Source: Lentisphaerae bacterium GWF2_45_14
GTDB taxonomy: Bacteria; Verrucomicrobiota; Lentisphaeria; Victivallales; GWF2-45-14
DNA length: 64,000 nucleotides
NCBI GenBank assembly: GCA_001804785.1
Contig: MHBG01000064.1
Coordinates: 17,894-81,893 of the forward strand
Direction: 5' to 3'
The first letter of the stretch is position 1. Every line of letters begins with the position of its first letter. Below, piece after piece: positions 34,897 through 43,070 of this stretch. The position numbers were made by a program, and so were the translations under genes. The notes below the pieces were generated by a model. That model had not been told where the DNA came from. It worked only from the letters and a program-made list of their open reading frames with translations, and made no database searches.

Positions 34897-36825
34897 ATGT
34901 GCGGAATTGTCGGAATAATAAATAAGACCAGCAGATTGTCAGGACGCTCCGTCTCTGACATGGCCGATGCAATAAAGCACCGCGGCCCTGACGGGTGGGG
35001 ATATGCAGCGCTTAATCCCGGCAAATCTGATTCCATGATGACCCTGGAGGCGCCAGCCGCGAGCGCGAAGGTTTTTCTGGGACACCGCCGCTTGAGCATT
35101 ATAGATGTGGAAGGTTCGAAGCAGCCGCTCTCAAATGAGGACGGTTCCGTATGGATAACGTTCAACGGCGAAATTTATAATTACAGGGAACTCGCGGACG
35201 ACCTGCGTCGCAAGGGGCACACCCTGAAGGAGAAGGGAGATACGGAAGTCCTTGTCCATCTATGGGAAGAGTATGGCAGGAATATGACCGGATATCTCAC
35301 CGGCATGTTCGCTTTTGCGATTTATGATACAAAACAGGATGTTCTCTTTCTCGCACGTGACCGCTTCGGGGAGAAACCACTTTTTTACTGGCATTCGGAG
35401 GATACCTTTGCGTTTGCGTCCGAGCTCCAGGCCTTCTGGCGGCTGGAAAATTTTACGCATAACGTAAATGTTTCTGCGATTGGCCAGTTCTTCAAATATT
35501 GCTATATTCCTTCGCCTGATACGGTATATAAGAATGTATTCAGTCTTCAGCCGGGATGCTGTGCGGAATTTCGTAATTCCATGCTTTCCGTAAAGCATTA
35601 TTGGAAGCCGTCTGTTTGCGGAGAGGATGCCGCTGTCGATATGGAAGAGCTTCAGGAGAAATTCGACAAAGCGGTTTCGCTGAGGATGATAGCGGATGTT
35701 CCGCTGGGGCTTTTTCTTTCTGGCGGAATTGATTCATCTCTGATTGCGGCTTCCATGGCGAAGCAGTCTGCTTTGCCGGTGAAAACTTTTACAGCGTCTA
35801 CTGGTGAAAGTTGGTGTGATGAGTCGGAGACGGCGGCCCTTGTCGCGTCGCATTTAAATACTGAGCACCGTAAGTTTCTGATAAAGCCGGATTTTGTGGA
35901 AGTCAGTGAAATGCTTGCGAAACATTATGGTCAACCGTATGCCGACTATTCCAGTATTCCTACATATTACATCAGCCGCGAAACAAGAAAGCATGTCAAA
36001 GTGGCGCTTGGCGGCGATGGGGGTGATGAGTTGTTTGCCGGTTATGATAGATATGCGAATTTGAAATTAAGCCGCGCCGCAGGAACATTTCCGTATTTTC
36101 TGAGAAAGAACGCGGCGGTCCTTTTAAAATCTTTTCTGCCGAAATCCGTTTTTTCTCCATATCTTTTTGATTTCGCGTGCGTTGCAGGAGATGCAAGACA
36201 GCGCGGCGAGGAATATTCTCCGCTGTTTCACCAATATTGGCGGGACAAATGTTTTCAGAACGATTTTCTTCCGGAAATGAACGATGCCGGAAATGCCGAT
36301 TTTTTCCGCTTTGCGGGATATTATGACGAGGCATTGTCGGTCGATCCGCTCGAGCGTTGGCTTGAGGCTGATCAGCGGATGCATCTTTGTGATGACATTC
36401 TGACGAAGGTCGATATCGCCTCCATGTCCGTATCGCTGGAATGCCGGGCCCCGTTCCTGGACCATTCTTTTGCGGAATACGCCAACAGACTCAGCATATC
36501 CTCCAAGCTTCAGGGGCGATATACGAAGGCGGTGTTGCGGCAGCTTGCCGGGAAAAGACTTCCTCATCAGATAATAAATCTGCCCAAAAAGGGCTTTACG
36601 CTTCCGCTCGGCGACTGGTTCAGAAAGGAACTTAAAGAGTGGGGACATTCCATGATTTTCGACAATACAAATATTTGGAGCAGTTATCTTAAATCGGCTT
36701 CGGTCAAGAAGATGTGGGCGGAGCACCAGACTGGCAAGATGGAGCATTGCATGAGGCTCTGGATGATAATTTCATTAATATTGTGGGATAAACAATCACA
36801 CGTCAATCCGCGTGAAGGCCTTTAA
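34897..36825 (+). CDS. asnB: AsnB-type glutamine-hydrolysing amidotransferase (copy 1)
   Basis: The 642 residues form a class II glutamine amidotransferase with Cys2 as nucleophile (MCGIVGII, HRGPDGWGY, FNGEIYNYREL), joined to an asparagine synthase ATP-pyrophosphatase domain (DVPLGLFLSGGIDSSLIAAS near 268-287, then VALGGDGGDELFAGYDRY and AGKRLPHQIINLPKKGFTLP). Its place in a glycan locus, with a second AsnB-like gene at 43071, suggests amidation of a sugar acid or other glycan carboxylate rather than bulk asparagine synthesis; AsnB-type enzymes of this kind occur widely in capsule and PEP-CTERM-type loci. True asparagine synthetase activity cannot be excluded. Confidence 0.88.
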   Translation: MCGIVGIINKTSRLSGRSVSDMADAIKHRGPDGWGYAALNPGKSDSMMTLEAPAASAKVFLGHRRLSIIDVEGSKQPLSNEDGSVWITFNGEIYNYRELADDLRRKGHTLKEKGDTEVLVHLWEEYGRNMTGYLTGMFAFAIYDTKQDVLFLARDRFGEKPLFYWHSEDTFAFASELQAFWRLENFTHNVNVSAIGQFFKYCYIPSPDTVYKNVFSLQPGCCAEFRNSMLSVKHYWKPSVCGEDAAVDMEELQEKFDKAVSLRMIADVPLGLFLSGGIDSSLIAASMAKQSALPVKTFTASTGESWCDESETAALVASHLNTEHRKFLIKPDFVEVSEMLAKHYGQPYADYSSIPTYYISRETRKHVKVALGGDGGDELFAGYDRYANLKLSRAAGTFPYFLRKNAAVLLKSFLPKSVFSPYLFDFACVAGDARQRGEEYSPLFHQYWRDKCFQNDFLPEMNDAGNADFFRFAGYYDEALSVDPLERWLEADQRMHLCDDILTKVDIASMSVSLECRAPFLDHSFAEYANRLSISSKLQGRYTKAVLRQLAGKRLPHQIINLPKKGFTLPLGDWFRKELKEWGHSMIFDNTNIWSSYLKSASVKKMWAEHQTGKMEHCMRLWMIISLILWDKQSHVNPREGL

Positions 36826-36858
36826 TTTATACCAAAAACAGCAGGATGAGACTAAGAA

Positions 36859-37908
36859 GTGAATATAGAATTACTCAGCAGCCCCCTGGAGAGTCAATAT
36901 ACTTCTTTTGTAGAGAGGAGTTCAGATGCCTCAATATATCACACCCTTGAATGGCGGGACGTTCTGCTTGATTCATACGGGTTTGCCCATCGCTGTCTTA
37001 TTGCAGTGGAAGGCGGCGCTGTTTGCGGGGCCTTGCCGGTCTTTGAAGTAAAATCCTTGCTCCGCGGCTGCCGCGGGATTTCCATGCCGTTCAGCCACCT
37101 GACCCCTGTTCTCGCAAATAACGTGAAGACCATGGATTCGTTGCTTATGGCGGCGAGGGATTTGGCATCCGAAAGAAAAATGTCATATATAGAGTTGCGG
37201 CACGGTGTTCCGTTGGATAAGCCTTTCTGTCAGGATTTCTGCAATTACAATATAAGTCGCCTCGATTTGAAGAAAGAGAGTATTGACGATGTTTGGAAAA
37301 GCTTCAAGACGGCTATAAGGAATCAGACCAGAAAAGCAGAGAAAAACGGAGTTGAGATAAAAGTAGCCGAAAGTTCCGACGAGTATCGTACCTTTTATGA
37401 CCTTGAGGCCGAAACTCGCAAATTTCAGGGAATGCCGATCTACCCGCTATCCCTCTTTTTGAACATATATGAAAAGCTGCACAAAGCCGGAAAGTCAAGG
37501 CTCGAACTGGCTTATTATAACGGAAAACCAATTGCCGGAGCTATGGCTTTCTTTTCGAATAAGAAGGCGATTTATGCATACGGCAGTTCCAAGAAAGACC
37601 GTGAATACATGCAGTTGTGCCCGAATAATATTCTTGTGTGGGACCTTATAAAATATTCTTATAACGCGGGCTGTGAGGTGTTTGATTTCGGATCAACATT
37701 TATTCAGAACGAGGGATTGCTGCATTTTAAAAAGCAGTGGGGGACGGAAACTGTTCCGCTTTACTATTCGATTCTTTCGGAGAGAACCTCCCCGCCTGTG
37801 TTTAACCGGAGCGGATTTAAGGTGGGGCTTGTCAAAAAGCTCCTGAGATACTGTCCCATGCCGCTTTTTAAGGCTGTCGGTCCGTTTTTAATAAAGGAAA
37901 GTTGTTAA
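36859..37908 (+). CDS. FemAB-like GNAT-fold acyltransferase
   Basis: The 349-residue protein belongs to the FemAB/GNAT-duplication superfamily. Features: YHTLEWRDVLLDSYGF near the N-terminus, LRGCRGISMPFSHLTPVLAN, KSFKTAIRNQTRKAEKNGVEIK, and the second GNAT half with KPIAGAMAFFSNKKAIYAYGSSKKDREYMQLCPNNILVWDLIKYS. Relatives in exopolysaccharide loci are annotated as PEP-CTERM/XrtA-associated FemAB proteins, and the classical FemX family transfers aminoacyl groups to peptidoglycan precursors. Here it could attach an amino acid to a glycan. Start GTG 36859, 33 bases after copy 1 of asnB. Its stop overlaps the next ATG (TAATG). No exosortase is in the window. Confidence 0.82.
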   Translation: MNIELLSSPLESQYTSFVERSSDASIYHTLEWRDVLLDSYGFAHRCLIAVEGGAVCGALPVFEVKSLLRGCRGISMPFSHLTPVLANNVKTMDSLLMAARDLASERKMSYIELRHGVPLDKPFCQDFCNYNISRLDLKKESIDDVWKSFKTAIRNQTRKAEKNGVEIKVAESSDEYRTFYDLEAETRKFQGMPIYPLSLFLNIYEKLHKAGKSRLELAYYNGKPIAGAMAFFSNKKAIYAYGSSKKDREYMQLCPNNILVWDLIKYSYNAGCEVFDFGSTFIQNEGLLHFKKQWGTETVPLYYSILSERTSPPVFNRSGFKVGLVKKLLRYCPMPLFKAVGPFLIKESC

Positions 37909-38702
37909 TGCGCTTTAAAACTGTATTTATAGGGAATTCTACATCAATATACAGCGTAGCCTTTCTCAAAGAGCTCAACCGTATCGGCTTTGATGTATGT
38001 CTCATTGCCAGTTCCAGAAAAAATATTCTGAGCAGACGCAAGAATCTTTTTTCCAAAATATGGGCCGTCGTTTATAATTTTACTGTCGGGGAGATTGCAA
38101 CCGGAATATGTTCTAAATTAGCCCGGTCGATTTTCAGAAGGACTTCCTGGGCTGCTGAGTGGCGAAATACATATTTTGTGGAAAATGCTGTTCCCGGATG
38201 CGAATATTGCTGCCCCGACAGCATAAACGATGCGGCGTTTGTAGAGAAAGTAAGACAGATGAAGCCGGACCTTATTCTCCTGCATTCATTCTCCGAAATA
38301 CTGAAAGAGGAACTTATAGGAATTCCCGGAATGGGATGTTATAATTTTCATCCCGGCAGACTGCCGGGAAACAGAGGGCCCAACCCCATAGAGTGGACAG
38401 TCCTGACGAAGCAGAAAAGTATAGTTACTGATTGCCATCGGGTTACTCCCGCAATTGATGATGGCGCCGTTGTTGTTCACGAAGAACTTTCTCTTTCCGG
38501 AGTGCGTTCATGGAGTGAAGTTACCCGGCTGGCGAGAGAGTCCACCGCAAAGTGCTTGGCTTCTTTTCATGACGCGCTTGTCGCGGATAAACTCCTTCCG
38601 TTGCCGCTTGACGGCAGGAAGTGCTACAATCCGCGCCCGGGCGTTTTCCTGAAATATAAGGCTCACTTGCTTGCCCGTTTTATTTACAGGGGAATCAAAT
38701 GA
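37908..38702 (+). CDS. Formyltransferase-fold protein (probable sugar N-formyltransferase)
   Basis: This 264-residue protein has the formyl transferase core: the active-site stretch CYNFHPGRLPGNRGPNPIEW (about 145-164), equivalent to the N-x-H and RG motif of the methionyl-tRNA/GART formyltransferases, and the later Asp region VTPAIDDGAVVVHEEL. Sugar N-formyltransferases of this fold act on amino sugars in O-antigens, using 10-formyl-tetrahydrofolate. The N-terminal third diverges from the classical fold, so the donor site is less certain. Start: the ATG at 37908 overlaps the upstream stop and is preceded by AAGGAAA. It overlaps the next gene by four bases. Confidence 0.78.
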   Translation: MRFKTVFIGNSTSIYSVAFLKELNRIGFDVCLIASSRKNILSRRKNLFSKIWAVVYNFTVGEIATGICSKLARSIFRRTSWAAEWRNTYFVENAVPGCEYCCPDSINDAAFVEKVRQMKPDLILLHSFSEILKEELIGIPGMGCYNFHPGRLPGNRGPNPIEWTVLTKQKSIVTDCHRVTPAIDDGAVVVHEELSLSGVRSWSEVTRLARESTAKCLASFHDALVADKLLPLPLDGRKCYNPRPGVFLKYKAHLLARFIYRGIK

Positions 38703-39475
38703 GAGACTTTACTTTTTACATGTATTCGGAATATCTTGACGCTCTGAAAAAGTCATATCCGGTCATGTTGAGATTTGATGAATTCATGGCTCCGGGATAT
38801 GAAATACCCGAGTCTTTCTGTCTGATACGCCACGATATTGACCGCAATCCGGGCAACGCCCTGCGGATGGCTTTGCTCGAAAAAGAACTTGGTGTCAGGG
38901 CAACATACTTTTTCAGGGTCAAGCCTCATGTTTTCAAACCTGATGTGATACGACAGATTGCCGATTCTGGACATGAAATAGGCTTTCACTATGAATCGTT
39001 GTCTGATGCGGCAGGCGATTATGAGAAAGCCTTGGATTTTTTCAAGAGAGACCTCGCAAAGTTAAGGGAGATAGCCGACGTCAGGACAATAGCCATGCAC
39101 GGACGGCCTCTCAGTCCTTTTGATAACAGGGACTTGTGGAAATCACCTCAAAACAAAGGCCTTCTTAAGAGTCTAGGGATACTGGGGGAAGTTTATCTGG
39201 ATATCGACTACAGCAAAATAGCTTATATCTGCGATACCGGCAGAAACTGGCTTTCCGGCCGTTCCAACTTGAGGGATACGGTCAATTCTGAAATCAAAGC
39301 GGATTTTAGTTTGTCAGGCGAGCTTATGGCAGCACTCCGCGACGGCAGATATCCCCGGCTCGTGTTCCAGATACACCCGGAACGCTGGAACGACAATATT
39401 TTCCTTTGGACTAAGCAGTTATGTCTTGATACTGCCGTGAATACGATAAAATTTTTCTATCGGAAGATACATTAA
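38699..39475 (+). CDS. Polysaccharide-deacetylase-like (NodB-fold) protein
   Basis: The 258 residues contain a NodB-type metal motif, LIRHDIDRNPG (about 42-52), then GVRATYFFRVKPH, GHEIGFHYESL and a C-terminal FQIHPERW. The usual second motif H(S/T)xxH is reduced to a single His (GFHYE), so one metal ligand of the classical triad is missing or supplied elsewhere. This pattern is common in a branch of polysaccharide-locus deacetylase-like proteins. The likely role is removal of an N-acetyl group from a sugar, which would feed the formyltransferase-like neighbour whose gene it overlaps by ATGA. No signal peptide, so cytoplasmic action is expected. Confidence 0.75.
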   Translation: MRDFTFYMYSEYLDALKKSYPVMLRFDEFMAPGYEIPESFCLIRHDIDRNPGNALRMALLEKELGVRATYFFRVKPHVFKPDVIRQIADSGHEIGFHYESLSDAAGDYEKALDFFKRDLAKLREIADVRTIAMHGRPLSPFDNRDLWKSPQNKGLLKSLGILGEVYLDIDYSKIAYICDTGRNWLSGRSNLRDTVNSEIKADFSLSGELMAALRDGRYPRLVFQIHPERWNDNIFLWTKQLCLDTAVNTIKFFYRKIH

Positions 39476-39492
39476 ACTAAGAGGTTTTTTTT

Positions 39493-40488
39493 ATGAAATA
39501 CTGTTTTGATCTGCTTCATCCCGCTCATTTTCATTTGTTCAAGAATCTCATAGAGCATCTTAAATCTTCAGGCCACGAGGTTTATATCTTTGTAAGGCCT
39601 AAGGATGTGCTCCTCGAACTCCTGCAGGAGAAAGGCTGGGATTTTAAGATATCTGACGCGTCGACATCCAATAATAAGTTCCTTGGGTTTTTTAAGCACT
39701 TTTTGGGATACTGCAAATTTATGAAAAATAAAAAAGTGGATTTCCATATCGGTTCTTCCGTTGTTATCGGCGCCGCAGCGAGGCTTCTTGGCGGAAAGTC
39801 AACAGTTTGGGGAGAAGACGATACGTCCATTATGCCCTTGTGGACACTGGCAAACCTTCCCACTCATGTTTACATGAAGCCCTCCTGTCTTTCCTTTGAA
39901 AAAGGCAGACACGATATTTACCATAATTCCTATCATGAACTGGCCTATCTGCATCCCGACAACTTCGTTCCCGACAGGAAAATCATTGAAAAGTATGGGC
40001 TGCGCGAAAAGGAATACGTCGTATCACGCTTTTCCGCACTGAAGGCGTTTCATGACAAAAATGCCAGAGGAATTTCGCCTGAACTGTGGTCTAAGATAGA
40101 GGAACTTATTGCCGGATACCAGGTCGTAAAGTCCATGGAACTTGCCAAGTCTCATCAGATAGCGCCGTGGGACATGCACCACGTCCTGGCCTTTGCCAAG
40201 ATGATTATCTCCGATTCTCAAACAATGACAATTGAAGGCGCGGTGCTTGGTATCCCATCCGTCAGAATAAATACCTTTATAGGGAAATCGACACTTATCG
40301 AAGAACTGGAGCAGAAATATAAGCTTGCAATAGGGATATTGCCCGACCATGAAGAGTTGATATTGAAGATGATTGAGGATATAGTTAGAAGTCCCGATAC
40401 TGAGAAAATATGGGCGGCAAGACGCGCCGTGCTTCTTGCCGATAAAATAGATCTGAATCGCTGGATGATAGAATATTACGTTAAATGA
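39493..40488 (+). CDS. DUF354 family protein (GT-B-like)
   Basis: The 331-residue protein starts MKYCFDLLHPAHFHLFKNLI, the hallmark of DUF354, a family with a GT-B-like fold found in archaeal and bacterial polysaccharide loci. The C-terminal half has the nucleotide-sugar-type pattern MIISDSQTMTIEGAVLGIPSVRINTFIGKS (about 235-264), as seen in UDP-GlcNAc 2-epimerase and glycosyltransferase relatives. The family's activity is not established; a glycosyltransferase or epimerase-like role is a reasonable guess. GAGG precedes the ATG. It lies between the deacetylase-like gene (17 bases) and hisH2 (13 bases). Confidence 0.8.
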   Translation: MKYCFDLLHPAHFHLFKNLIEHLKSSGHEVYIFVRPKDVLLELLQEKGWDFKISDASTSNNKFLGFFKHFLGYCKFMKNKKVDFHIGSSVVIGAAARLLGGKSTVWGEDDTSIMPLWTLANLPTHVYMKPSCLSFEKGRHDIYHNSYHELAYLHPDNFVPDRKIIEKYGLREKEYVVSRFSALKAFHDKNARGISPELWSKIEELIAGYQVVKSMELAKSHQIAPWDMHHVLAFAKMIISDSQTMTIEGAVLGIPSVRINTFIGKSTLIEELEQKYKLAIGILPDHEELILKMIEDIVRSPDTEKIWAARRAVLLADKIDLNRWMIEYYVK

Positions 40489-40501
40489 ACGGTAAATTGA
40501 T

Positions 40502-41122
40502 ATGGTGATTATCGTTGACTATGGGATGGGAAATCTCAGGTCAATTTTATATAAGCTTCAGAAATTCAATATTGAATCGGCAATATCGTCATCTCCCGGC
40601 GATATAGAAAAGGCCGATAAGCTTGTTCTGCCCGGCGTGGGGCATTTTGCGAAGGCAATGGAAAATCTCGACAGCCGCGGGTTGATTCCGGTTTTGAACA
40701 AAAAGGTGCTGGAGGATAAAACCCCGGTAATGGGTATCTGTCTTGGAGTGCAGCTTTTTACCAAATCCAGCGAAGAGGGCGGTGTGCCCGGGCTCGGCTG
40801 GATCGACGCTGTTACGAAACGCTTTGACTTTAGCGGAATGACCGAACAGCTGCCAGTCCCTCATGTCGGCTGGAACAAGGTCATTGTCAGGAATAAACCG
40901 CCCTTCTGGCCGGATTTCCGGGAAGCACAGCATTTTTATTTTACCCATTCATACTATATAAGCTGCAGCTCTCAGGAGAATGTCGCAGGCTTTTCATTTT
41001 ACGGACATGAATTCGTCTCCTCTCTTTGGAAGGAGAATATTTTTGGCACGCAGTTTCACCCTGAAAAAAGCCACCGTGACGGGTTTGAACTTCTCAAATG
41101 TTTTGCGGAAGAGGTGAAATAA
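40502..41122 (+). CDS. HisH-like glutamine amidotransferase subunit of a sugar amidotransferase
   Basis: This 206-residue class I glutaminase is homologous to HisH. Its catalytic residues are present: Cys80 in GICLGVQLF and His in FGTQFHPEKSH near 180. N-terminal IIVDYGMGNLRSI and VLPGVGHFAKAM are typical. No other histidine gene is nearby; the following genes are a HisF-like protein and a WbpG-like amidotransferase. In the characterised P. aeruginosa O-antigen system, such a trio turns a sugar acetamido group into an acetamidino group, with HisH/HisF supplying ammonia. The stop overlaps the HisF-like ATG (TAATG). Confidence 0.88.
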   Translation: MVIIVDYGMGNLRSILYKLQKFNIESAISSSPGDIEKADKLVLPGVGHFAKAMENLDSRGLIPVLNKKVLEDKTPVMGICLGVQLFTKSSEEGGVPGLGWIDAVTKRFDFSGMTEQLPVPHVGWNKVIVRNKPPFWPDFREAQHFYFTHSYYISCSSQENVAGFSFYGHEFVSSLWKENIFGTQFHPEKSHRDGFELLKCFAEEVK

Positions 41123-41892
41123 TGCTGAGGCCGAGAATATTTCCTACGCTTCTTCTTTCCGGACAGGGCCTCGTCAAAGGGGTGAAGTTCAAAAACTATA
41201 AATATGTCGGCGATCCGCTTAATGCCGTTAAGATATTCAACGACAAAAAAGTCGATGAGCTTATGTTCCTTGATATATCGGCGACGAGGGAGGGGAAAAA
41301 GATATCTCCCGAACTCGTAAGTAGAATAGCCGATGAGTGCTTTATGCCTTTCGGCGTCGGCGGCGGAATTGAAAGCGCGGAAGAGGCCCGCGATATATTA
41401 AGCGCCGGGGCCGAGAAGGTGAGCGTGAACACTGCGGCCGTCAAAAATCCCGCCCTGATTGGAAAAATAGCCGATATCTTTGGCCGCCAGAGTGTTGTGG
41501 TGTCAATAGATGTTAAGGCAAACTGGCTGGGCCGTCAGAAGGTGGTTGTCTGTTCCGGTAAAAAAATGACGAGCCTTAATCCCGTGGAATGGGCCGTTGA
41601 AGTTGAAAAAATGGGGGCGGGAGAGATTCTTCTCAATTCTGTTGACCGCGATGGGACAATGTCGGGTTACGACCTCAAGCTTGTCAGAAGTGTAGTCGAT
41701 GCGGTGCACATTCCTGTCATTGCCTGCGGCGGGGCCGGCAGTTTGAAGGACTTGAGCGACGGGATTCACATCGGAGGCGCACAGGCGGTCACAGCGGGGA
41801 GTTTTTTTGTTTTTCATGGCCGCCGCCGCGGTGTGCTGATAAATTTTCCTTCCGAAGATGAATGCCTTAAAATTCACAAAGAAATAATTTAA
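41122..41892 (+). CDS. HisF-like cyclase subunit lacking the catalytic Asp11
   Basis: This 256-residue TIM barrel resembles HisF (VKGVKFKNYKYVGDP, MLFLD-type strand 2, PFGVGGGIESAEEA, VSIDVK, AGEILLNSVDRDGT, IACGGAGSL). HisF normally has RIIPCLDV, where Asp11 is catalytic; here the same place reads RIFPTLLL, with Leu11. The second catalytic Asp (130 in HisF) appears kept in SIDVK. This loss suggests the protein no longer makes imidazole-glycerol phosphate and instead channels ammonia for the amidotransferase trio. Start ATG 41122 overlaps the hisH2 stop. It is followed by the WbpG-like gene after 14 bases. Confidence 0.88.
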   Translation: MLRPRIFPTLLLSGQGLVKGVKFKNYKYVGDPLNAVKIFNDKKVDELMFLDISATREGKKISPELVSRIADECFMPFGVGGGIESAEEARDILSAGAEKVSVNTAAVKNPALIGKIADIFGRQSVVVSIDVKANWLGRQKVVVCSGKKMTSLNPVEWAVEVEKMGAGEILLNSVDRDGTMSGYDLKLVRSVVDAVHIPVIACGGAGSLKDLSDGIHIGGAQAVTAGSFFVFHGRRRGVLINFPSEDECLKIHKEII

Positions 41893-41906
41893 ACAGGTTG
41901 TTATAT

Positions 41907-43052
41907 ATGAGTGAAATAAAAGTGTGTGCGAAATGCGTAATGGATGAGACCGTCCCTGCCATAACCTTTGACGAAAATGGCGTCTGTAACTATTGCAAAC
42001 TTCATGATATCCTCGTAAATGCGTATCCTGCCGGCGAGGCCGGAAATGAAAAACTGAAAAGCATCCTGAATGAGATAAAGTCCAAGTCTCGCGGAAAAAC
42101 TTATGACTGCGTTATCGGCGTAAGCGGGGGAACTGACAGCGCCTATCTTCTCCATTGGGCGAGGGAAAACGGGCTGCGCCCGCTGGCTGTCCATCTGGAC
42201 AACGGATGGGACTCGGAAATAGCTGTCGGCAACATTAAAAAAAGCGTGGCCGCGCTCGGAATCGATCTTCAGACCTATGTGATTGACTGGGAGGAAATAA
42301 AGGATATTTTGAGGTCTTTCCTCAAGGCTTCATATCCCTGGGCCGATCTTCCCACGGATATAGCGATAATATCATCCTTGTACAAGATAGCGGCCGAAGA
42401 AAATATAAAATATGTCATTACAGGAAACAATTTCAGGATTGAGGGAAAACAGCCCATTGACTGGACTTACGGTGACGGGAAGCTGGTCGCTGCCGTTCAT
42501 AAGATGTTCGGCAATGGACGGATGAGATCCTATCCCAACCTGACTTTTTTAAAGTTTTTTTACTACAGTCTCATAAGAAAAATTAAGATTATCCGGCCTT
42601 TTTACTATATGGACTTCGATAAGAAAGCAGCACAGAAAATGCTTACGGAGCGCTACGAATGGGTCAATTACGGAGGTCATCATCATGAGTCGCTTTTTAC
42701 CCGTTTTGTCATAGCTTACTGGCTGCCGCAGAAATTCAATATAGACAAGAGAAAAGTAACATGGTCGGCGCTGGTCCGGGAAGGTCAGATGTCGAGAACG
42801 GATGCGCTTGAAGAGCTTAAAAATCTTCCGTATGACGCTGAGAAAATGAAGGAAGATATCAATTATGTGATAAAAAAACTTGACCTGACCCGCGAGGAAT
42901 TTGAAAAAATATTTGCCCTTCCTAACAAATCCTTCAGGGATTATCCTTCGTATTTTCCATTATTTACAAGTATGAAGCGGATTATGAGGTTTGTATTCAA
43001 ATTTGTATTGCCATGGAAACCGCCGTTTTTCTATCAACTTGACTCAAAGTAA
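41907..43052 (+). CDS. N-acetyl-sugar amidotransferase (WbpG/WbuX-type)
   Basis: The 381-residue protein has the PP-loop ATP-pyrophosphatase motif VIGVSGGTDSAYLLHW (about 72-87) and an N-terminal pair of CxxC motifs (CAKCVMDE and CNYCKLHD) as in the N-acetyl sugar amidotransferase family. Further family blocks are VHLDNGWDSEIA, GNNFRIEGKQPIDWTYGD and NYGGHHHESLFTRF. It should use ammonia from the HisH/HisF-like pair to make an amidino group on a glycan sugar; the exact sugar is unknown. I prefer ATG 41907 to a TTG three codons upstream, because homology starts at KVCAKC. Confidence 0.9.
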   Translation: MSEIKVCAKCVMDETVPAITFDENGVCNYCKLHDILVNAYPAGEAGNEKLKSILNEIKSKSRGKTYDCVIGVSGGTDSAYLLHWARENGLRPLAVHLDNGWDSEIAVGNIKKSVAALGIDLQTYVIDWEEIKDILRSFLKASYPWADLPTDIAIISSLYKIAAEENIKYVITGNNFRIEGKQPIDWTYGDGKLVAAVHKMFGNGRMRSYPNLTFLKFFYYSLIRKIKIIRPFYYMDFDKKAAQKMLTERYEWVNYGGHHHESLFTRFVIAYWLPQKFNIDKRKVTWSALVREGQMSRTDALEELKNLPYDAEKMKEDINYVIKKLDLTREEFEKIFALPNKSFRDYPSYFPLFTSMKRIMRFVFKFVLPWKPPFFYQLDSK

Positions 43053-43070
43053 CTTTTATAGGATTTTTTT

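Noticed and set aside
36859-39475. PEP-CTERM/exosortase (XrtA) locus
   Set aside because: FemAB, AsnB and deacetylase-like genes resemble parts of such loci, but no exosortase, PrsK/PrsR or PEP-CTERM protein is present.
40502-41892. Histidine biosynthesis operon
   Set aside because: No other his gene is adjacent, the HisF catalytic Asp11 is lost, and a WbpG-type amidotransferase follows.
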